Numbered from the stretch's first letter, positions 31,448-42,040 are shown. The stretch is DNA of 64,000 nucleotides from Cognatilysobacter xinjiangensis (GCF_014651995.1 NZ_BMXY01000001.1:1054001-1118000); one strand, 5' to 3'. Notes: generated from the letters alone by a model not told the origin. Program-made: numbers and translations.

Positions 31448-34400
31448 TCAGCGGCCCGGCTCGACCACCGACAGCGTCGCCGGCGTCGAGCGGCCGACGC
31501 CGCGGATCCACGGCCGGTACATGTCCTCCACCAGCGGCGGCGGCACCGTGTAGGTGCCGGGCGTCACCGCGCGCACGAGATAGAACACGCGCGCGGTGTC
31601 GCCGCGCGACAGGTTCAGCGCGGCGACGTAGCGGTCGTCGCGGAACTCCTCGTGCTTGACCTCGGCGGCCGAGGCGCGATCCGCGATGTCGATGCCCTCG
31701 ATGCTGACGTCCGCCCACTGCTTCTCGTCGCCGAGGTTGAAGTTCTCGATCTCGAAGCCGGCCGGCAGCAGGTCGGTGAACAGCGCATCGCGGATGTCCT
31801 CCTGCGCGCTGATCGACACCGAGACGATCAGCGCCTCGCCCTCGGCGATGCGGCCCGCCGTCCACGGAGCGCCGTCCGGCGTATACCAGCGACGCACGAT
31901 GCCGATCTTCGAATCGTCGAACGCTGGCGCCTGCCGCGGGATGCCGGCGACGTCGGCCGTCGCGTACAGCGTGCCGCTGCCCCTGGGTTCGAAGCGCAGG
32001 CCGCTGCGAACTGCCGCGCCGTCGACCACCCGCGCCTGCACGCGCGCCTGCGGCGCCTCCGCGCCCGCGTCGCCGACGCGCCACGTGCCGGCAACCTGGC
32101 GGGTCGTGTCCAGCATCAGTTGCTGCCCGAGCCTGGCGATCGCGACCTGCTCCTGCGTGCTCAGCCAGAGGCCATAGTTGCCACGACGCGCATCGAGCTC
32201 GCGGGACAGCGCCATCAGACGCGTGTCGAACGCGCGCGGCGCGAGCGCGTGTTTGCGCACCAGCGCGAGCATCAGCGCGTCGTCGCGCACGCGGCTGCCG
32301 TAGTCGCCAAGGTAGTACGGCCGCGCCGAAGGATCGCGGTCGAAGCCTTCCTGGATCGACCGCAGACCGCGCGTACGGTCGCCCTGCAGCGCGAGCGCCA
32401 GACCAAGGTGCACCATCGGCAGGCCGGTGACGCTGCGTCGCCGCTCGTTGTCGTGCAGGCCGCGCAGCGTGCCGAGCGGCGCCCGCCCGACACGTGCGAG
32501 CACGTAGCCGGCATACGCCTGGTAGGCGAAGCGCAGGTGCTCGCGATGCTCATAGCCGTAGAAGCCGCTGCTGCCGCCGAGCAGGTCCTCGTTGAGTGCC
32601 TTCAGCGACTTCTGCAGCACCGTGTCCGGCACCGCGAAGCCGGCGTCGCGCGCGTCGAGCAGAAACTCCGCTACGTAGGGCGTCAGCAGCGGATTGACGC
32701 TGTCGCTGTCGTCGCCCCACATCGAGAAATGTCCCGATGCGACCTGCATACCGGAGATGCGCGCGAATGCGCCGTCCATTCGCGCGCGGCGCTTGGCGGC
32801 ATCGAGACCCTTCACGCCCAGCAGGCGCGCGGTGTCCGCATCGAGGATCAGGCCCGCGTAGCCCTTGGTGGTGGTCTGCTCGATGCAGCCGTACGGGTAA
32901 TCGATCGCGCCCTGCAGCGCCGCAGCGAACGGGATCGGCGGCATCGTCGAGACGGTCAGGCGCGCGCTCACCGAATCGGTGATGAGGCCCTCGGCGAGAT
33001 CCGCCGGCAGCGTCACCGCGGCGGCCGCCTCGACGCCCAGGCTGCGCGTGCGCAGGACCTGCGGCCAGGCGGGGCGCACCGGCAGGTCGAAGCTCCGCTC
33101 GGTGCGGACGCCGTTCCCTTCGACGCGCAGCCGCACCGCGCCCGTGCCGAAGCCCTCCTTCGCGACCAACGGGAAGGTCAGGCTGACCTTCTGCTCCGGC
33201 GCGAGCGAGAGGCTGCGCGTGCCGTTCTTGAGCGACAGCGGGCCGCGCGTGACGATGTCGACACGGAACGTGCCGGCGCGGCCGGTGAAGTTCTGCACGT
33301 CGAGCGTGACGCGGCTGGAGTCGCCCGGTGCCAGCACGCGCGGCATGCTCGGCTCGGCGAGGATCGGTGCGCGCACCGTGCTTTCGGCGGCGCCGCTGCC
33401 GTAGCTGCCGCCCGAATAGACCACCGCCGAGACGCGCAGCGTGCCGTTGAAGTCGGGTACGGGCAGGCGGAGGCGTGCGACGCCCTTGGCGTCGAGCGCC
33501 ACAGGGCCGGCGTACAGGTCGACCGTCTTGACCCGCGAGGTCGGGCGGCGGGCCTGCGGCAGTGCCGGCAATGCCATGTCGCCGCCGAACTTCAGCTTCG
33601 CGGTGCCGCCGTCGAAACTCTCGATCACGCGGCCGTACATGTCGTACGCGTCGACACCCAGGCGCCGCTGCGCGAAGAAGTGCTTGGCTGCGTCGGGCAC
33701 CGGGAATTGCGTGATGTTGAGGATGCCGACGTCGACCGCCGAGACCACGACGTGAGCCTGCCTGCCCGCCAGCTGCGGAACAGCGATGGTGACCGGCACG
33801 TCGCGCTCGGGGCGCATCTGTCGCGGCACCGAAATGCCGACGGCGAGACGACGGTCGCGCCGGTCCATCGGCACGTGCGCCACGCCGACCGCACGCGCGG
33901 GCGTCACCTTGCTCGCCGCGCTGCCACCGCGGAACACCAGCGCGGTGACGTAGACGTCGTGCCGCTCCCAGTCCTTCGTCACAGGTATCTCGAAGCGGCT
34001 GCCGGCCTTGAAGTCGACCGACTTCACGTACAGCATGCGGTCCGATTCGACGATCAGCAGGCCCTTGCCGGGATTCGGCGGCGTCGCGGTCACTCGCAGC
34101 GTGTCGCCGGCGCGGTAGCCGGTCTTGTCGAGCGCGAGCTTGACCTTGTCGGGACGCGCGTCCAGCCCGCGGTTCTCGTCGTCCCAGCTCCAGCCCGCGG
34201 TGAAGGGATAGCGCGAGGTGAGCCGCGTCTGCGGGTCGTACACGTCGATGCGGTATTCGCCCCATTCCACCGGGAAATCGATCGCGGCCGCGTCGGCGCC
34301 AACGTCGACCGTCTTCGTCTGCACGTTCTCGAAGCGACGGGTGAAGGCGTAGTCCCAGCCGCTGTCCTCGTCGTAATCCCAGTGGTAATCGCGACGCTCG

Positions 34401-36400
34401 CGCACCAGCGTCACGCGCAGGCCCTTCGCCGGACGCATGCGCGCCTGCGGATCCATGCGGACGATCTGGAAGCGCGCGTTCGCATTCGCGTCGGTGCCGT
34501 CCTCGGGATCGAACAGCGGGCGCACGCCGACCAGCGCATCGGCGGGCCACAACACGCGCTTGAGGCTGCGGTTGACGCTGCGTCCGCCGGTCTCGTACAC
34601 GCTGCCGCTGATGATCAGCGCGGTCGGCGTAACCGGGCGGACGTCCTTGGGCAGCGGAATGGCGGCATCGAGGCGGCCTGCATCATCGAGCGGCTGGTCG
34701 AGCACGTCCTCGGCCTTCGCCGGCAGCGTTACCGTCGCGTCGCCGAAGAAGTAGCCCGGCAGCTGATCGAGCGGATGCGGCTCGAGCGCCACCGCCAGGC
34801 GCGCGGTGAAACGGTTGCCCGCGGCGGGTGCGCCGTAGAGGTAGTCGGCCTGCACGTGAAGTGCGAGTGGGCCGCCGCGGGGTACGACGGCAGGCGCGGC
34901 GAGGTCGAGCTTCAAGCGCTCGGGCAGGAATTCCTCGACGCGCAGGGTCATGCCCTGCACGGCTTCGCGGCTCGCGGGGTCGGTGCGGAACTCGACGCGC
35001 CAGCGTCCGGTCGCCCCATCGGCGGGAATGACCTGCTCGTGGCGCACGTAGCCCTGTGCATCGGGCTGCAGGCGCGTCTGGATGAGCGTCTTGCCATCGG
35101 GCTGCACGTAGCGCACGTAGACCGGCTGCGCGCGACGACCGGCCGGGGCCTGCAGCGGGCTGCCGTCCTGGTCGCGCAGCAGGGCCGACAGGTGCACCGT
35201 TTCGCCCGGCCGATAGAGGTCGCGTCCCGACCACGCGAACACGTCGAACCACGCCTGCTCGCGGCCGGCGACCGCGAACTCGGAGAGATCGAGCGCGGGC
35301 TGGTTGAACGGCAGCAGCGTGACGTCGCGATCCTTGCGCGCGACGAGCACGTGGCCGGCGTCGAGCCTGTAGTCGAGCAATGCATTGCCGTTCGAATCGG
35401 TGGCCGACTTGAAGACCGGCTCGCCCTTCGCGTCGAGCACGCGCAGCTCGACGCCGCCGGTGCCCGCGCCGCTCCGCAGCGAGGCGACGTGCACGAACAG
35501 GCGATCCTTGTATGCGCGGGTATGTACGCCGAGGTCGCTGACGGTGAAGAAGGCAGTCTCGAATTCGTCGCGGAACTCGCCCGCCTTCTTCATGACCGCG
35601 AAGTACAGGCCCGGCGACTGCAGCTCGTGGATGTCCTGGATCGGCAGGTAGGTGAGTACGCGCTCGTTCTGCCGCCCGCCGAGGATGAAGCGATTGACGT
35701 AGACCGGATCGGCCACGCGCGACAGCGCGGCGCGGCTGTCGCCGTCGCCGCCGAGGTCCCAGCTGCCACGGCGGCCACCGCGCTGGTACTCGGCGAAGAA
35801 ACGCGGCAGTTCTCCGTCACGCACGCGCAGGAACTCGACGTCCACCTCCGGCACGTTGATCGAGACCACCGGCAGGCCACGTGTCTCGCGCGCCGGCAGC
35901 ACGCTGCCCTGCGAGGCGAAGCCCACGACCGGGTCGAGCGGCCCCGCGTACACCTTGCGCTCGATGCGCTTGTCGATGCGGCTGCCGTCCGCGGCGGTCA
36001 GGCCTGGATTGAGCGCCACCACGTAATTGCGATTGGGCTCGACGTGCGGAAAGCGCAGGTGCGTCGCGTCATCGTCCAGTACCCAGCCACCGTCGATGCG
36101 CCCGCCCTTTTCGTCCTGCACGACCACGATGCTGTCGAAGGCCTGCGTGGGCGCGAGTGCGCGACTGAATTCGAGCGCGATGGCGAGTTCGCCGCCACGC
36201 TTGTCCGGATACGCCGAGGCCAGCGCGAACTCGCCGGGCACCACGCGCTCGGCGCGGATCGCCTCGCCGCCCGCGGCGGGCAGGTCGCCGTCGGTGTCGC
36301 GCGTACAGCCGGCGCACAGCAAGAAGGCGAAGGCGAAGGACAGGCAGGCGCGCAGCAGGCCACCTGCCGCGAATCCATCCGCGCGATGCATGCGGTGCAT
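31448..36400 (-). CDS. Bacterial alpha-2-macroglobulin (YfhM-like) lipoprotein
   Basis: A very large periplasmic lipoprotein of 1650 residues. The signal ends in LCAGC with C32 as lipid attachment site. The ATG at 36400 is chosen because GGAG lies about eight bases upstream. A series of macroglobulin beta domains is followed by the thioester region, and the reactive motif CIEQ is intact (C1172-Q1175, in YPYGCIEQTTTKG). This should let the protein trap attacking proteases covalently after bait cleavage. Its partner PBP1C is encoded next and is thought to repair the wall after damage. This is the longest gene in the window. Confidence 0.94.
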   Translation of the reverse strand: MHRMHRADGFAAGGLLRACLSFAFAFLLCAGCTRDTDGDLPAAGGEAIRAERVVPGEFALASAYPDKRGGELAIALEFSRALAPTQAFDSIVVVQDEKGGRIDGGWVLDDDATHLRFPHVEPNRNYVVALNPGLTAADGSRIDKRIERKVYAGPLDPVVGFASQGSVLPARETRGLPVVSINVPEVDVEFLRVRDGELPRFFAEYQRGGRRGSWDLGGDGDSRAALSRVADPVYVNRFILGGRQNERVLTYLPIQDIHELQSPGLYFAVMKKAGEFRDEFETAFFTVSDLGVHTRAYKDRLFVHVASLRSGAGTGGVELRVLDAKGEPVFKSATDSNGNALLDYRLDAGHVLVARKDRDVTLLPFNQPALDLSEFAVAGREQAWFDVFAWSGRDLYRPGETVHLSALLRDQDGSPLQAPAGRRAQPVYVRYVQPDGKTLIQTRLQPDAQGYVRHEQVIPADGATGRWRVEFRTDPASREAVQGMTLRVEEFLPERLKLDLAAPAVVPRGGPLALHVQADYLYGAPAAGNRFTARLAVALEPHPLDQLPGYFFGDATVTLPAKAEDVLDQPLDDAGRLDAAIPLPKDVRPVTPTALIISGSVYETGGRSVNRSLKRVLWPADALVGVRPLFDPEDGTDANANARFQIVRMDPQARMRPAKGLRVTLVRERRDYHWDYDEDSGWDYAFTRRFENVQTKTVDVGADAAAIDFPVEWGEYRIDVYDPQTRLTSRYPFTAGWSWDDENRGLDARPDKVKLALDKTGYRAGDTLRVTATPPNPGKGLLIVESDRMLYVKSVDFKAGSRFEIPVTKDWERHDVYVTALVFRGGSAASKVTPARAVGVAHVPMDRRDRRLAVGISVPRQMRPERDVPVTIAVPQLAGRQAHVVVSAVDVGILNITQFPVPDAAKHFFAQRRLGVDAYDMYGRVIESFDGGTAKLKFGGDMALPALPQARRPTSRVKTVDLYAGPVALDAKGVARLRLPVPDFNGTLRVSAVVYSGGSYGSGAAESTVRAPILAEPSMPRVLAPGDSSRVTLDVQNFTGRAGTFRVDIVTRGPLSLKNGTRSLSLAPEQKVSLTFPLVAKEGFGTGAVRLRVEGNGVRTERSFDLPVRPAWPQVLRTRSLGVEAAAAVTLPADLAEGLITDSVSARLTVSTMPPIPFAAALQGAIDYPYGCIEQTTTKGYAGLILDADTARLLGVKGLDAAKRRARMDGAFARISGMQVASGHFSMWGDDSDSVNPLLTPYVAEFLLDARDAGFAVPDTVLQKSLKALNEDLLGGSSGFYGYEHREHLRFAYQAYAGYVLARVGRAPLGTLRGLHDNERRRSVTGLPMVHLGLALALQGDRTRGLRSIQEGFDRDPSARPYYLGDYGSRVRDDALMLALVRKHALAPRAFDTRLMALSRELDARRGNYGLWLSTQEQVAIARLGQQLMLDTTRQVAGTWRVGDAGAEAPQARVQARVVDGAAVRSGLRFEPRGSGTLYATADVAGIPRQAPAFDDSKIGIVRRWYTPDGAPWTAGRIAEGEALIVSVSISAQEDIRDALFTDLLPAGFEIENFNLGDEKQWADVSIEGIDIADRASAAEVKHEEFRDDRYVAALNLSRGDTARVFYLVRAVTPGTYTVPPPLVEDMYRPWIRGVGRSTPATLSVVEPGR

Positions 36401-36430
36401 GCGGACACTCCGGTGTCGGGAATTGGCCGG

Positions 36431-36458
36431 ACTATACGCCGGCACGGCCGCTTGCGAA
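36431..36458 (-). promoter_or_regulatory. Candidate promoter for the alpha-2-macroglobulin/pbpC unit
   Basis: TTCGCA (36458-36453) and TATAGT (36436-36431) are 16 bases apart on the minus strand, about 30 bases before the start codon, in a 67-base gap. The -10 box is good and the -35 box moderate. Confidence 0.45.
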
Positions 36459-36467
36459 GCGCGCCGG

Positions 36468-37775
36468 TCAGGCCGTCGCGGCGTCGCCCGGCGCCTGCGC
36501 CGCGAGCCAGTCGACGAGTTCGGCCTGCGGCATCGGGCGGGCGAACAGGTAGCCCTGCAAGGCGTCGCAGCCGAGCTCGCGCAGACGGTCGCGGGTCTCC
36601 ACGTCCTCGATGCCTTCGGCCGCGACGCTCAGGTCGAAACGATGCGCGAGGTCCACCACGAAGCGGATGATGTCGGCGCAGGACGGGTCGGTAAGCAAGC
36701 CGGTCACGAACGAGCGGTCTATCTTCAGTTCGTCGGCCGGGATATCGCGGAAGTACGCGAGGCACGAATAGCCCGTGCCGAAATCATCGATCGAGATGCC
36801 GACGCCGAGGTCGCGGATGCGCTTGAGCACCGGGAATGCGAGGCGCGCGTCCATCAGCGAGCTTTCGGTGATCTCCAGCACCAGTTGCACGCCCTCGCCC
36901 CACAGCCGCAGCGCGTCCTCGATCAGCTCGGGCAGGTCGGGCTGGGTGGCCAGCATGCCGGGAATGTTCACCGAGACGCTTGGCCGCGTGCCCGCCGCCA
37001 TCGGCCACTGCGTGGCCTGCCGCAGCGCGCTGTTGAGCGCCCATAACGTGAGCTTCTTGATGTGCCCGATGCGCTCTGCGACCGGAATGAACACCGCCGG
37101 CGAGACCATGCCGCGCGTCGGGCTGTTCCAGCGCATCAACGCCTCCGCGCCCACGGGTGCGAGCGAGGCGGCATCGAGCTTGGGCTGGAAATTGAGCAGC
37201 ATCTCGCCACGCTCCACCGCGCCGCCGAGCTGGACTTCGAGGTCCCACTGGTCGGAGATGTCGAGATCGCCGTGGCTGTCGGTGGCGAAGCCGTAGCGCG
37301 TGCCGGCGCGACGGGCACGTCCCAGCGCGGCCTCCGCGCGCCGTAGCAGGAACTCCGAATGGGTCGCGTGCTGCGGGCACATGGCGACGCCGACCGTCAC
37401 CGGCACGTGCAGGCGGTGCTCGCCCGCCGCGGCCGGCTGGTCCAGCAGGCGGAACAGCTTCTGCACCGCGAGCTCGACATGCCCGGGGTTGAGCATGCCG
37501 GTGAGCACGAGCGCGAAGCGGTCGTCGCCGATGCGCGCGGCGTAGTCCTGCGGCCGTGCGACGCGCTCCAGCTGTCGCGCCAGGTGCCGCAGCAGCTGGT
37601 CGCCGGTGCCGAAGCCGTGGATGCCGTTGATGTCCGAGAAGCCGTCGATGTCGACCACCAGCAGCGCCATCGCAGAGCGCTTCTCGCTGGCGAGCACCAC
37701 CTGTCGCCCCAGCAGCGACAGGAACGCCTTCCGGCCGCGCAGGCCGGTGGTCTCGTCGTCGGTCGCGAGCAGCAC
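36468..37775 (-). CDS. Cyclic-di-GMP phosphodiesterase: degenerate GGDEF domain plus EAL domain
   Basis: The 435-residue protein has an N-terminal GGDEF-like domain (about 10-170) in which the active-site signature is replaced by GDDRF (83-87), so cyclase activity is unlikely. A C-terminal EAL domain (about 185-430) retains E211-A212-L213, NIPGML, ITESSLMD, IDDFGTGYS and LKIDRSF, so hydrolysis of cyclic-di-GMP to pGpG is expected. No membrane segment is seen. The start is taken as a GTG two bases after the stop of the upstream HD-GYP gene; no ribosome site is evident, and re-initiation by ribosomes finishing that gene seems likely. Confidence 0.85.
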   Translation of the reverse strand: MLLATDDETTGLRGRKAFLSLLGRQVVLASEKRSAMALLVVDIDGFSDINGIHGFGTGDQLLRHLARQLERVARPQDYAARIGDDRFALVLTGMLNPGHVELAVQKLFRLLDQPAAAGEHRLHVPVTVGVAMCPQHATHSEFLLRRAEAALGRARRAGTRYGFATDSHGDLDISDQWDLEVQLGGAVERGEMLLNFQPKLDAASLAPVGAEALMRWNSPTRGMVSPAVFIPVAERIGHIKKLTLWALNSALRQATQWPMAAGTRPSVSVNIPGMLATQPDLPELIEDALRLWGEGVQLVLEITESSLMDARLAFPVLKRIRDLGVGISIDDFGTGYSCLAYFRDIPADELKIDRSFVTGLLTDPSCADIIRFVVDLAHRFDLSVAAEGIEDVETRDRLRELGCDALQGYLFARPMPQAELVDWLAAQAPGDAATA

Positions 37776-37777
37776 GG

Positions 37778-39040
37778 TCAGTCCAGGAACAGCGCGGCGC
37801 GGTCGATGCCGTACGCGCCCTGCGCGAGCCCGCAGCGCACATTGAGCGGCGCGCCGTTGGCGTCCAACGCCACCTCGGCCAGGTCGACCAGGCGGAACTC
37901 GGCAAGCGGGTTCTTGGAGGCATCGAGCAGCAGCATCACCGTCGGCCGCAGGCGCTTGAGCGTGTTGATCGACATCACCACGCCCACGGTGCCGTCGCTC
38001 AGCTCGACCAGCGTGCCGGTGGGATAGACGCCGCAGGTGCGTATGAACTGTTCGACCAGCTCGGCCTGGAACAGCACGTCGCGCGCTTCGTACAGCTCCA
38101 TCACCGCCTGGTGCGCGGAACGGCTCGGCGCGTAGGGGCGTTGGCTGACCATCGCGTCGTAGCTGTCCACCAGCCCGGCGATGCGCGCGAACATCGGGAT
38201 CGCGGCGCCACGCACGCCTGCGGGATAGCCGCTGCCGTCGTGGCGCTCGTGATGGTGTTCGACCACCTGCCGCACCACGGGCGAAATACCGGGCGTGGCG
38301 GCGATGATCGCGAGGCTCTCGTCGCGATGCGAGCGCAGAAGACGGATCTCGTCGTCCGTCAGCGGGCCCTGCTTGACCAGCAGGTCGGCCGGCAGCCGCA
38401 CCTTGCCGACGTCGCAGAGCAGCGCGCCCAGCGCGAGCTCGCGCAGATCGTCGCGTTCGTAGCCCAGATGCCGGCCGAACGCTGCCGACCAGATCGAACA
38501 AGCGATCCCGTGCTGGTAGATGTAGTCGCCCTTGCGACGCATCTCCATCACCCAGGGCAAGGCGTCGGGATTACGGGTGATCGAATCCAGCATCGTGTCG
38601 ACACCCTGCTGCAGCTTCTCGGCATCGAGCTTGCCGCCCGTGCGCAGGCTGTCGATCACGTCGCGCACGCCGGCCTCAAGGCTGTCGTGCGCCTTCCCGG
38701 CGGCCAATACCTCCTGGCCGAAGAAGCGTGCCACGAACGAGCGCGCCGAGCCGGGGCGCGCGGGCGGGACGGCGACGGGCGCCGGCTCCTCCACGACCTC
38801 CAGCTCGACGAATGACGGCGCGGGGGCGTCGCCGCGGCCGATATCGACCACCACGTACCTGCAGAGCGACCGGAGCCGCTGCACTTCGTCGTCTGAACGC
38901 AGCATCACCCCTTCGAACGCGAAGCCTGTGCCCAGCCACGGCCGGTCCAGCGCGCTGACGAACATTCCGGCCCGTAGGCCCTCGACGCGGATGCGCAGCT
39001 CCTGGCGGAACTCGCCCGGCTCGGCCTTCGGGCTCAGCAC
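37778..39040 (-). CDS. HD-GYP domain protein with an altered HD motif
   Basis: The product has an N-terminal DUF3391-like domain ([20 protein letters not shown], about 15-100), a linker, and an HD-GYP domain (about 150-330). The GYP end is canonical ([11 protein letters not shown], with GYP at 271-273). The HD pair reads C209-D210 in LLCDVGK, so one metal ligand is lost and phosphodiesterase activity is doubtful. The start is uncertain: an in-frame GTG at 39190 lies within the gyrA terminator, and similarity begins near residue 15 of the version from the GTG at 39040, giving 420 residues. It is coupled to the EAL gene. Confidence 0.8.
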   Translation of the reverse strand: MLSPKAEPGEFRQELRIRVEGLRAGMFVSALDRPWLGTGFAFEGVMLRSDDEVQRLRSLCRYVVVDIGRGDAPAPSFVELEVVEEPAPVAVPPARPGSARSFVARFFGQEVLAAGKAHDSLEAGVRDVIDSLRTGGKLDAEKLQQGVDTMLDSITRNPDALPWVMEMRRKGDYIYQHGIACSIWSAAFGRHLGYERDDLRELALGALLCDVGKVRLPADLLVKQGPLTDDEIRLLRSHRDESLAIIAATPGISPVVRQVVEHHHERHDGSGYPAGVRGAAIPMFARIAGLVDSYDAMVSQRPYAPSRSAHQAVMELYEARDVLFQAELVEQFIRTCGVYPTGTLVELSDGTVGVVMSINTLKRLRPTVMLLLDASKNPLAEFRLVDLAEVALDANGAPLNVRCGLAQGAYGIDRAALFLD

Positions 39041-39196
39041 GGCCGAGCCCCGCTGCGCGCGCGGTCGCGACCCGTTGCGGCGGGCCCGGATCGGTACGAC
39101 GACGGAGGGGTAAGGGGGCGACGCATGCCACGGCCAGAGAAGTCTTCTCGACAGCCTAACGGCGGCGCGCGGAAAAGCTTGATCCCCCACACCCCG

Positions 39197-39226
39197 AAAA
39201 ATTCGATGCCGCCCGGAGGCGGCATC
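39197..39226 (-). terminator. Rho-independent terminator of gyrA
   Basis: Perfect 9-base arms GATGCCGCC and GGCGGCATC (39226-39218 and 39213-39205) with a 4-base loop are followed on the minus strand by GAATTTTTCGG. It begins 13 bases after the gyrA stop. The remaining sequence to 39041 shows only a 13-base palindrome (39137-39149). Confidence 0.85.
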
Positions 39227-39238
39227 GGTGGAGCGGGA

Positions 39239-41935
39239 TCAGGCGGGCTCGTCGTCCGCGGGCGCCTCGGCAAGGGCGTCCGGATTGTGTCCGGCGACCC
39301 TCAGGACGTCGGGGTCGAGGCCCGGAACGGTCTCGTCACCCGGCACCACGGGCCCCGTCAGCATCTCGTCCTCCTCCTCGAGGGAGACATCGACGCGCTC
39401 GATCGCCTGCAGGGTCTCGTCCTGCGCCAGTTTGATCAGCGTCACGCCCTGCGTATTGCGACTGACCTGCGAGATCTCGGAGGCCCGGGTGCGGACCAGC
39501 GTGCCGCGGTCGGAGATCAGCAGCACCTCGTGGTGCTCGCTGAGCTGGATCGCGCCGACGAGGTCGCCGTTGCGGTCGTTCGTCTTCAGCGCGATCACGC
39601 CCTGCGTGCCGCGGCCCTTGCGCGGGTACTCGTCCAGCGGCGTGCGCTTGCCGAAGCCGCGCGCACTGGCGGTGAGCACATCGCCCTCGCCGTCCACCAC
39701 GATCAGGCTGACGACCTTCGCGCCGTCCTCCTCGCCCTCGCCTTCGGCCAGGCGCATGCCGCGCACGCCGGTGGCGTTGCGGCCCATCGGGCGCACCTCG
39801 CTCTCGGAGAAGCGCACGGCCTTGCCGTTGCTGGCGAACAGCATGATGTCGCGGTCGCCATCGGTCAGTTCGGCATTGACCAGCGCGTCGCCCTCGTCCA
39901 GCGAGATCGCGATCTTGCCGCGCTGCAGGCGGAAGGCGAACTCGGTCAGCGGCGTCTTCTTGACCGTGCCGTTGCGCGTGGCGAAGAACACGAACTTGCC
40001 TTCCGTGTACTCGCGCACCGGCACGACGGCCTGCACCTGCTCGCCGGCTTCAAGGGGGATCCAGTTGATGATCGGGCGGCCGCGCGAGGTCGGCCCCGCC
40101 TCCGGCAACTGGTGCACCGACAGCCAGAACACGCGGCCGGTGCTGGTGAAGGTCAGCAGCGTGTCGTGCGTGTTCACCAGCCACAGCTGGTCGATGAAGT
40201 CCTCGTCCTTGGTGCGCGCCGCGTTGCGGCCACGGCCGCCGCGCTTCTGGGCACGGTACGCCGCCACCGGCTGGCGCTTGGCGTAGCCCGCGTGCGACAG
40301 CGTCACGACCACGTCTTCCGGCGCGATCAGGTCGAGGATGTCGAGGTCTTCCTCGCTCTCGCGGATCTCGCTGCGCCGGGCATCGCCGAACTCGGCCTTG
40401 AGGTCCAGCAGTTCGGTACGGATCACCTCGCGCAGGCGCTCGGGGTTGACCAGGATCTCGATCAGGCCGCGGATCGTCTCCAGCAGCGCCCTGTATTCGT
40501 CGGTCAGCTTTTCCTGCTCGAGGCCGGTCAGGCGATGCAGACGCATCTCGAGGATCTGCTGCGCCTGCGTCTCGGTGAGCTGGTAGCGGGACGCGCCGTT
40601 CTCGTCGACCAGGCCGACGCCCATCGGCAGGTCGTCGGGACGCGAGGCATCGGCACCGGCCGAAGCCAGCAGCGCGCTGACCAGGCCCGGCTCCCAGGTA
40701 CGCGCGAGCATGCGCTCGCGCGCCTCGACCGGGTTCGCCGACGTCTTGATCAGCTCGATCATCTCGTCGATGTTGGCGAGCGCGACCGTCAGGCCTTCCA
40801 AAATGTGTGCGCGGGCACGGGCCTTGCGCAGGTCGAAGATCGTGCGACGGGTGACCACCTCGCGGCGGTGGCGCACGAAGGCGTCGAGGATCTCGCGCAG
40901 GTTCAGCAGGCGCGGACGGCCATCGACCAGCGCGACCATGTTGATGCCGAACACCGACTCCATCTGCGTCTGCTGATACAGGTTGTTCAGCAGGACGTCG
41001 GCCGATTCGCCGCGCTTGACCTCGATGTAGATGCGCATGCCGTCCTTGTCGGACTCGTCGCGCAGCTCACTGATGCCCTCGATCCGCTTTTCCTTCACCA
41101 GCTCGGCGATCTTCTCGATCAGCCGCGCCTTGTTCACCTGGTACGGGATCTCCGTGACGATGATGGCCTCGCGGCCGTTGTCCATCGTCTCGATGTCGGC
41201 CTTCGCGCGCATGCGCACGCGGCCGCGGCCGGTGCGGTAGGCGGCGACGATGCCGGCGGTGCCGTTGATGATGCCCGCGGTCGGGAAATCCGGGCCCGGG
41301 ATGTGCTCCATCAGGCCTTCGACGTCGATCTCCGGATTGTCGATCAGCGCGATCGTCGCGTCGATCACCTCGCCCAGGTTGTGCGGCGGAATGTTCGTCG
41401 CCATGCCGACCGCGATGCCCGCCGAGCCGTTGACCAGCAGGTTCGGCACCCGCGTCGGCATGACGGTGGGCTCGAGTTCCTTCTCGTCGTAGTTCGGCTG
41501 GAAGTCGACGGTTTCCTTGTCGATGTCCGCCATCAGCTCGTGCGCAATGCGCGACATGCGCGCCTCGGTGTAACGCATGGCCGCGGCGGAGTCGCCGTCG
41601 ATCGAACCGAAGTTGCCCTGCCCGTCCACCAGCATGTAGCGCAGCGAGAACGGCTGCGCCATGCGCACCAGCGTGTCGTAGACCGCGGTGTCGCCGTGCG
41701 GGTGGTACTTACCGATGACGTCGCCGACGATACGCGCCGACTTGTAGTACGGCCGGTTGCTGTGCGCGCCCAGCTCGTGCATCGCGTAGAGCACGCGACG
41801 GTGCACGGGCTTTAGGCCGTCGCGCACGTCCGGGAGCGCGCGGCCCACGATCACGCTCATGGCGTAATCGAGATAGCTGCGGCGCATCTCGTCTTCGAGG
41901 TTGACCGGGATGATTTCGCGGGCGAGTTCCGTCAT
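39239..41935 (-). CDS. gyrA: DNA gyrase subunit A
   Basis: The 898-residue subunit breaks and rejoins DNA while GyrB supplies ATP energy, introducing negative supercoils. The catalytic tyrosine is Y122 ([11 protein letters not shown]). The quinolone-determining segment reads [16 protein letters not shown], with Thr at 83 and Asp at 87; Thr83 is also the wild-type residue in Pseudomonas, so it is not evidence of resistance. The C-terminal DNA-wrapping propeller carries the GyrA-box QKRGGRG. An acidic tail ends the protein. Length is normal. It is monocistronic, with its own terminator and a 269-base leader region upstream. Confidence 0.97.
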   Translation of the reverse strand: MTELAREIIPVNLEDEMRRSYLDYAMSVIVGRALPDVRDGLKPVHRRVLYAMHELGAHSNRPYYKSARIVGDVIGKYHPHGDTAVYDTLVRMAQPFSLRYMLVDGQGNFGSIDGDSAAAMRYTEARMSRIAHELMADIDKETVDFQPNYDEKELEPTVMPTRVPNLLVNGSAGIAVGMATNIPPHNLGEVIDATIALIDNPEIDVEGLMEHIPGPDFPTAGIINGTAGIVAAYRTGRGRVRMRAKADIETMDNGREAIIVTEIPYQVNKARLIEKIAELVKEKRIEGISELRDESDKDGMRIYIEVKRGESADVLLNNLYQQTQMESVFGINMVALVDGRPRLLNLREILDAFVRHRREVVTRRTIFDLRKARARAHILEGLTVALANIDEMIELIKTSANPVEARERMLARTWEPGLVSALLASAGADASRPDDLPMGVGLVDENGASRYQLTETQAQQILEMRLHRLTGLEQEKLTDEYRALLETIRGLIEILVNPERLREVIRTELLDLKAEFGDARRSEIRESEEDLDILDLIAPEDVVVTLSHAGYAKRQPVAAYRAQKRGGRGRNAARTKDEDFIDQLWLVNTHDTLLTFTSTGRVFWLSVHQLPEAGPTSRGRPIINWIPLEAGEQVQAVVPVREYTEGKFVFFATRNGTVKKTPLTEFAFRLQRGKIAISLDEGDALVNAELTDGDRDIMLFASNGKAVRFSESEVRPMGRNATGVRGMRLAEGEGEEDGAKVVSLIVVDGEGDVLTASARGFGKRTPLDEYPRKGRGTQGVIALKTNDRNGDLVGAIQLSEHHEVLLISDRGTLVRTRASEISQVSRNTQGVTLIKLAQDETLQAIERVDVSLEEEDEMLTGPVVPGDETVPGLDPDVLRVAGHNPDALAEAPADDEPA

Positions 41936-42040
41936 CGGGATTCCGTCTGGACGATGGACACCGGCCGTCCTGCACCCGCGGGCACCGCCTGTGGAAGGCG
42001 GCCGGGACGCGTCTTCGGAGTGGTGTCCGGAAGAGGTGAA

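Noticed and set aside
30782-36670. A 1962-codon open frame on the plus strand opposite the alpha-2-macroglobulin and pbpC genes
   Set aside because: Its composition (His/Arg/Val/Asp-rich, no domain) is what the complement of GC-rich genes produces. The minus-strand genes have clear motifs (CIEQ, SPGSTLKPF). The same applies to long antisense frames opposite ligA, gyrA, infB and pnp.
36468-38501. A 677-codon version of the EAL protein starting inside the HD-GYP gene
   Set aside because: The first 240 residues are an off-frame reading of the HD-GYP gene with low-complexity Arg/Ala sequence. The GGDEF-like domain begins just after the HD-GYP stop.
39137-39149. A 13-base palindrome GAGAAG-T-CTTCTC before the HD-GYP gene
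   Set aside because: Short and in isolation; such palindromes occur by chance, and no promoter element is positioned with it.
39041-39190. N-terminal extension of the HD-GYP protein to a GTG at 39190
   Set aside because: That start would lie within the T-tail region of the gyrA terminator, and the added 50 residues are Arg/Pro-rich without family similarity.
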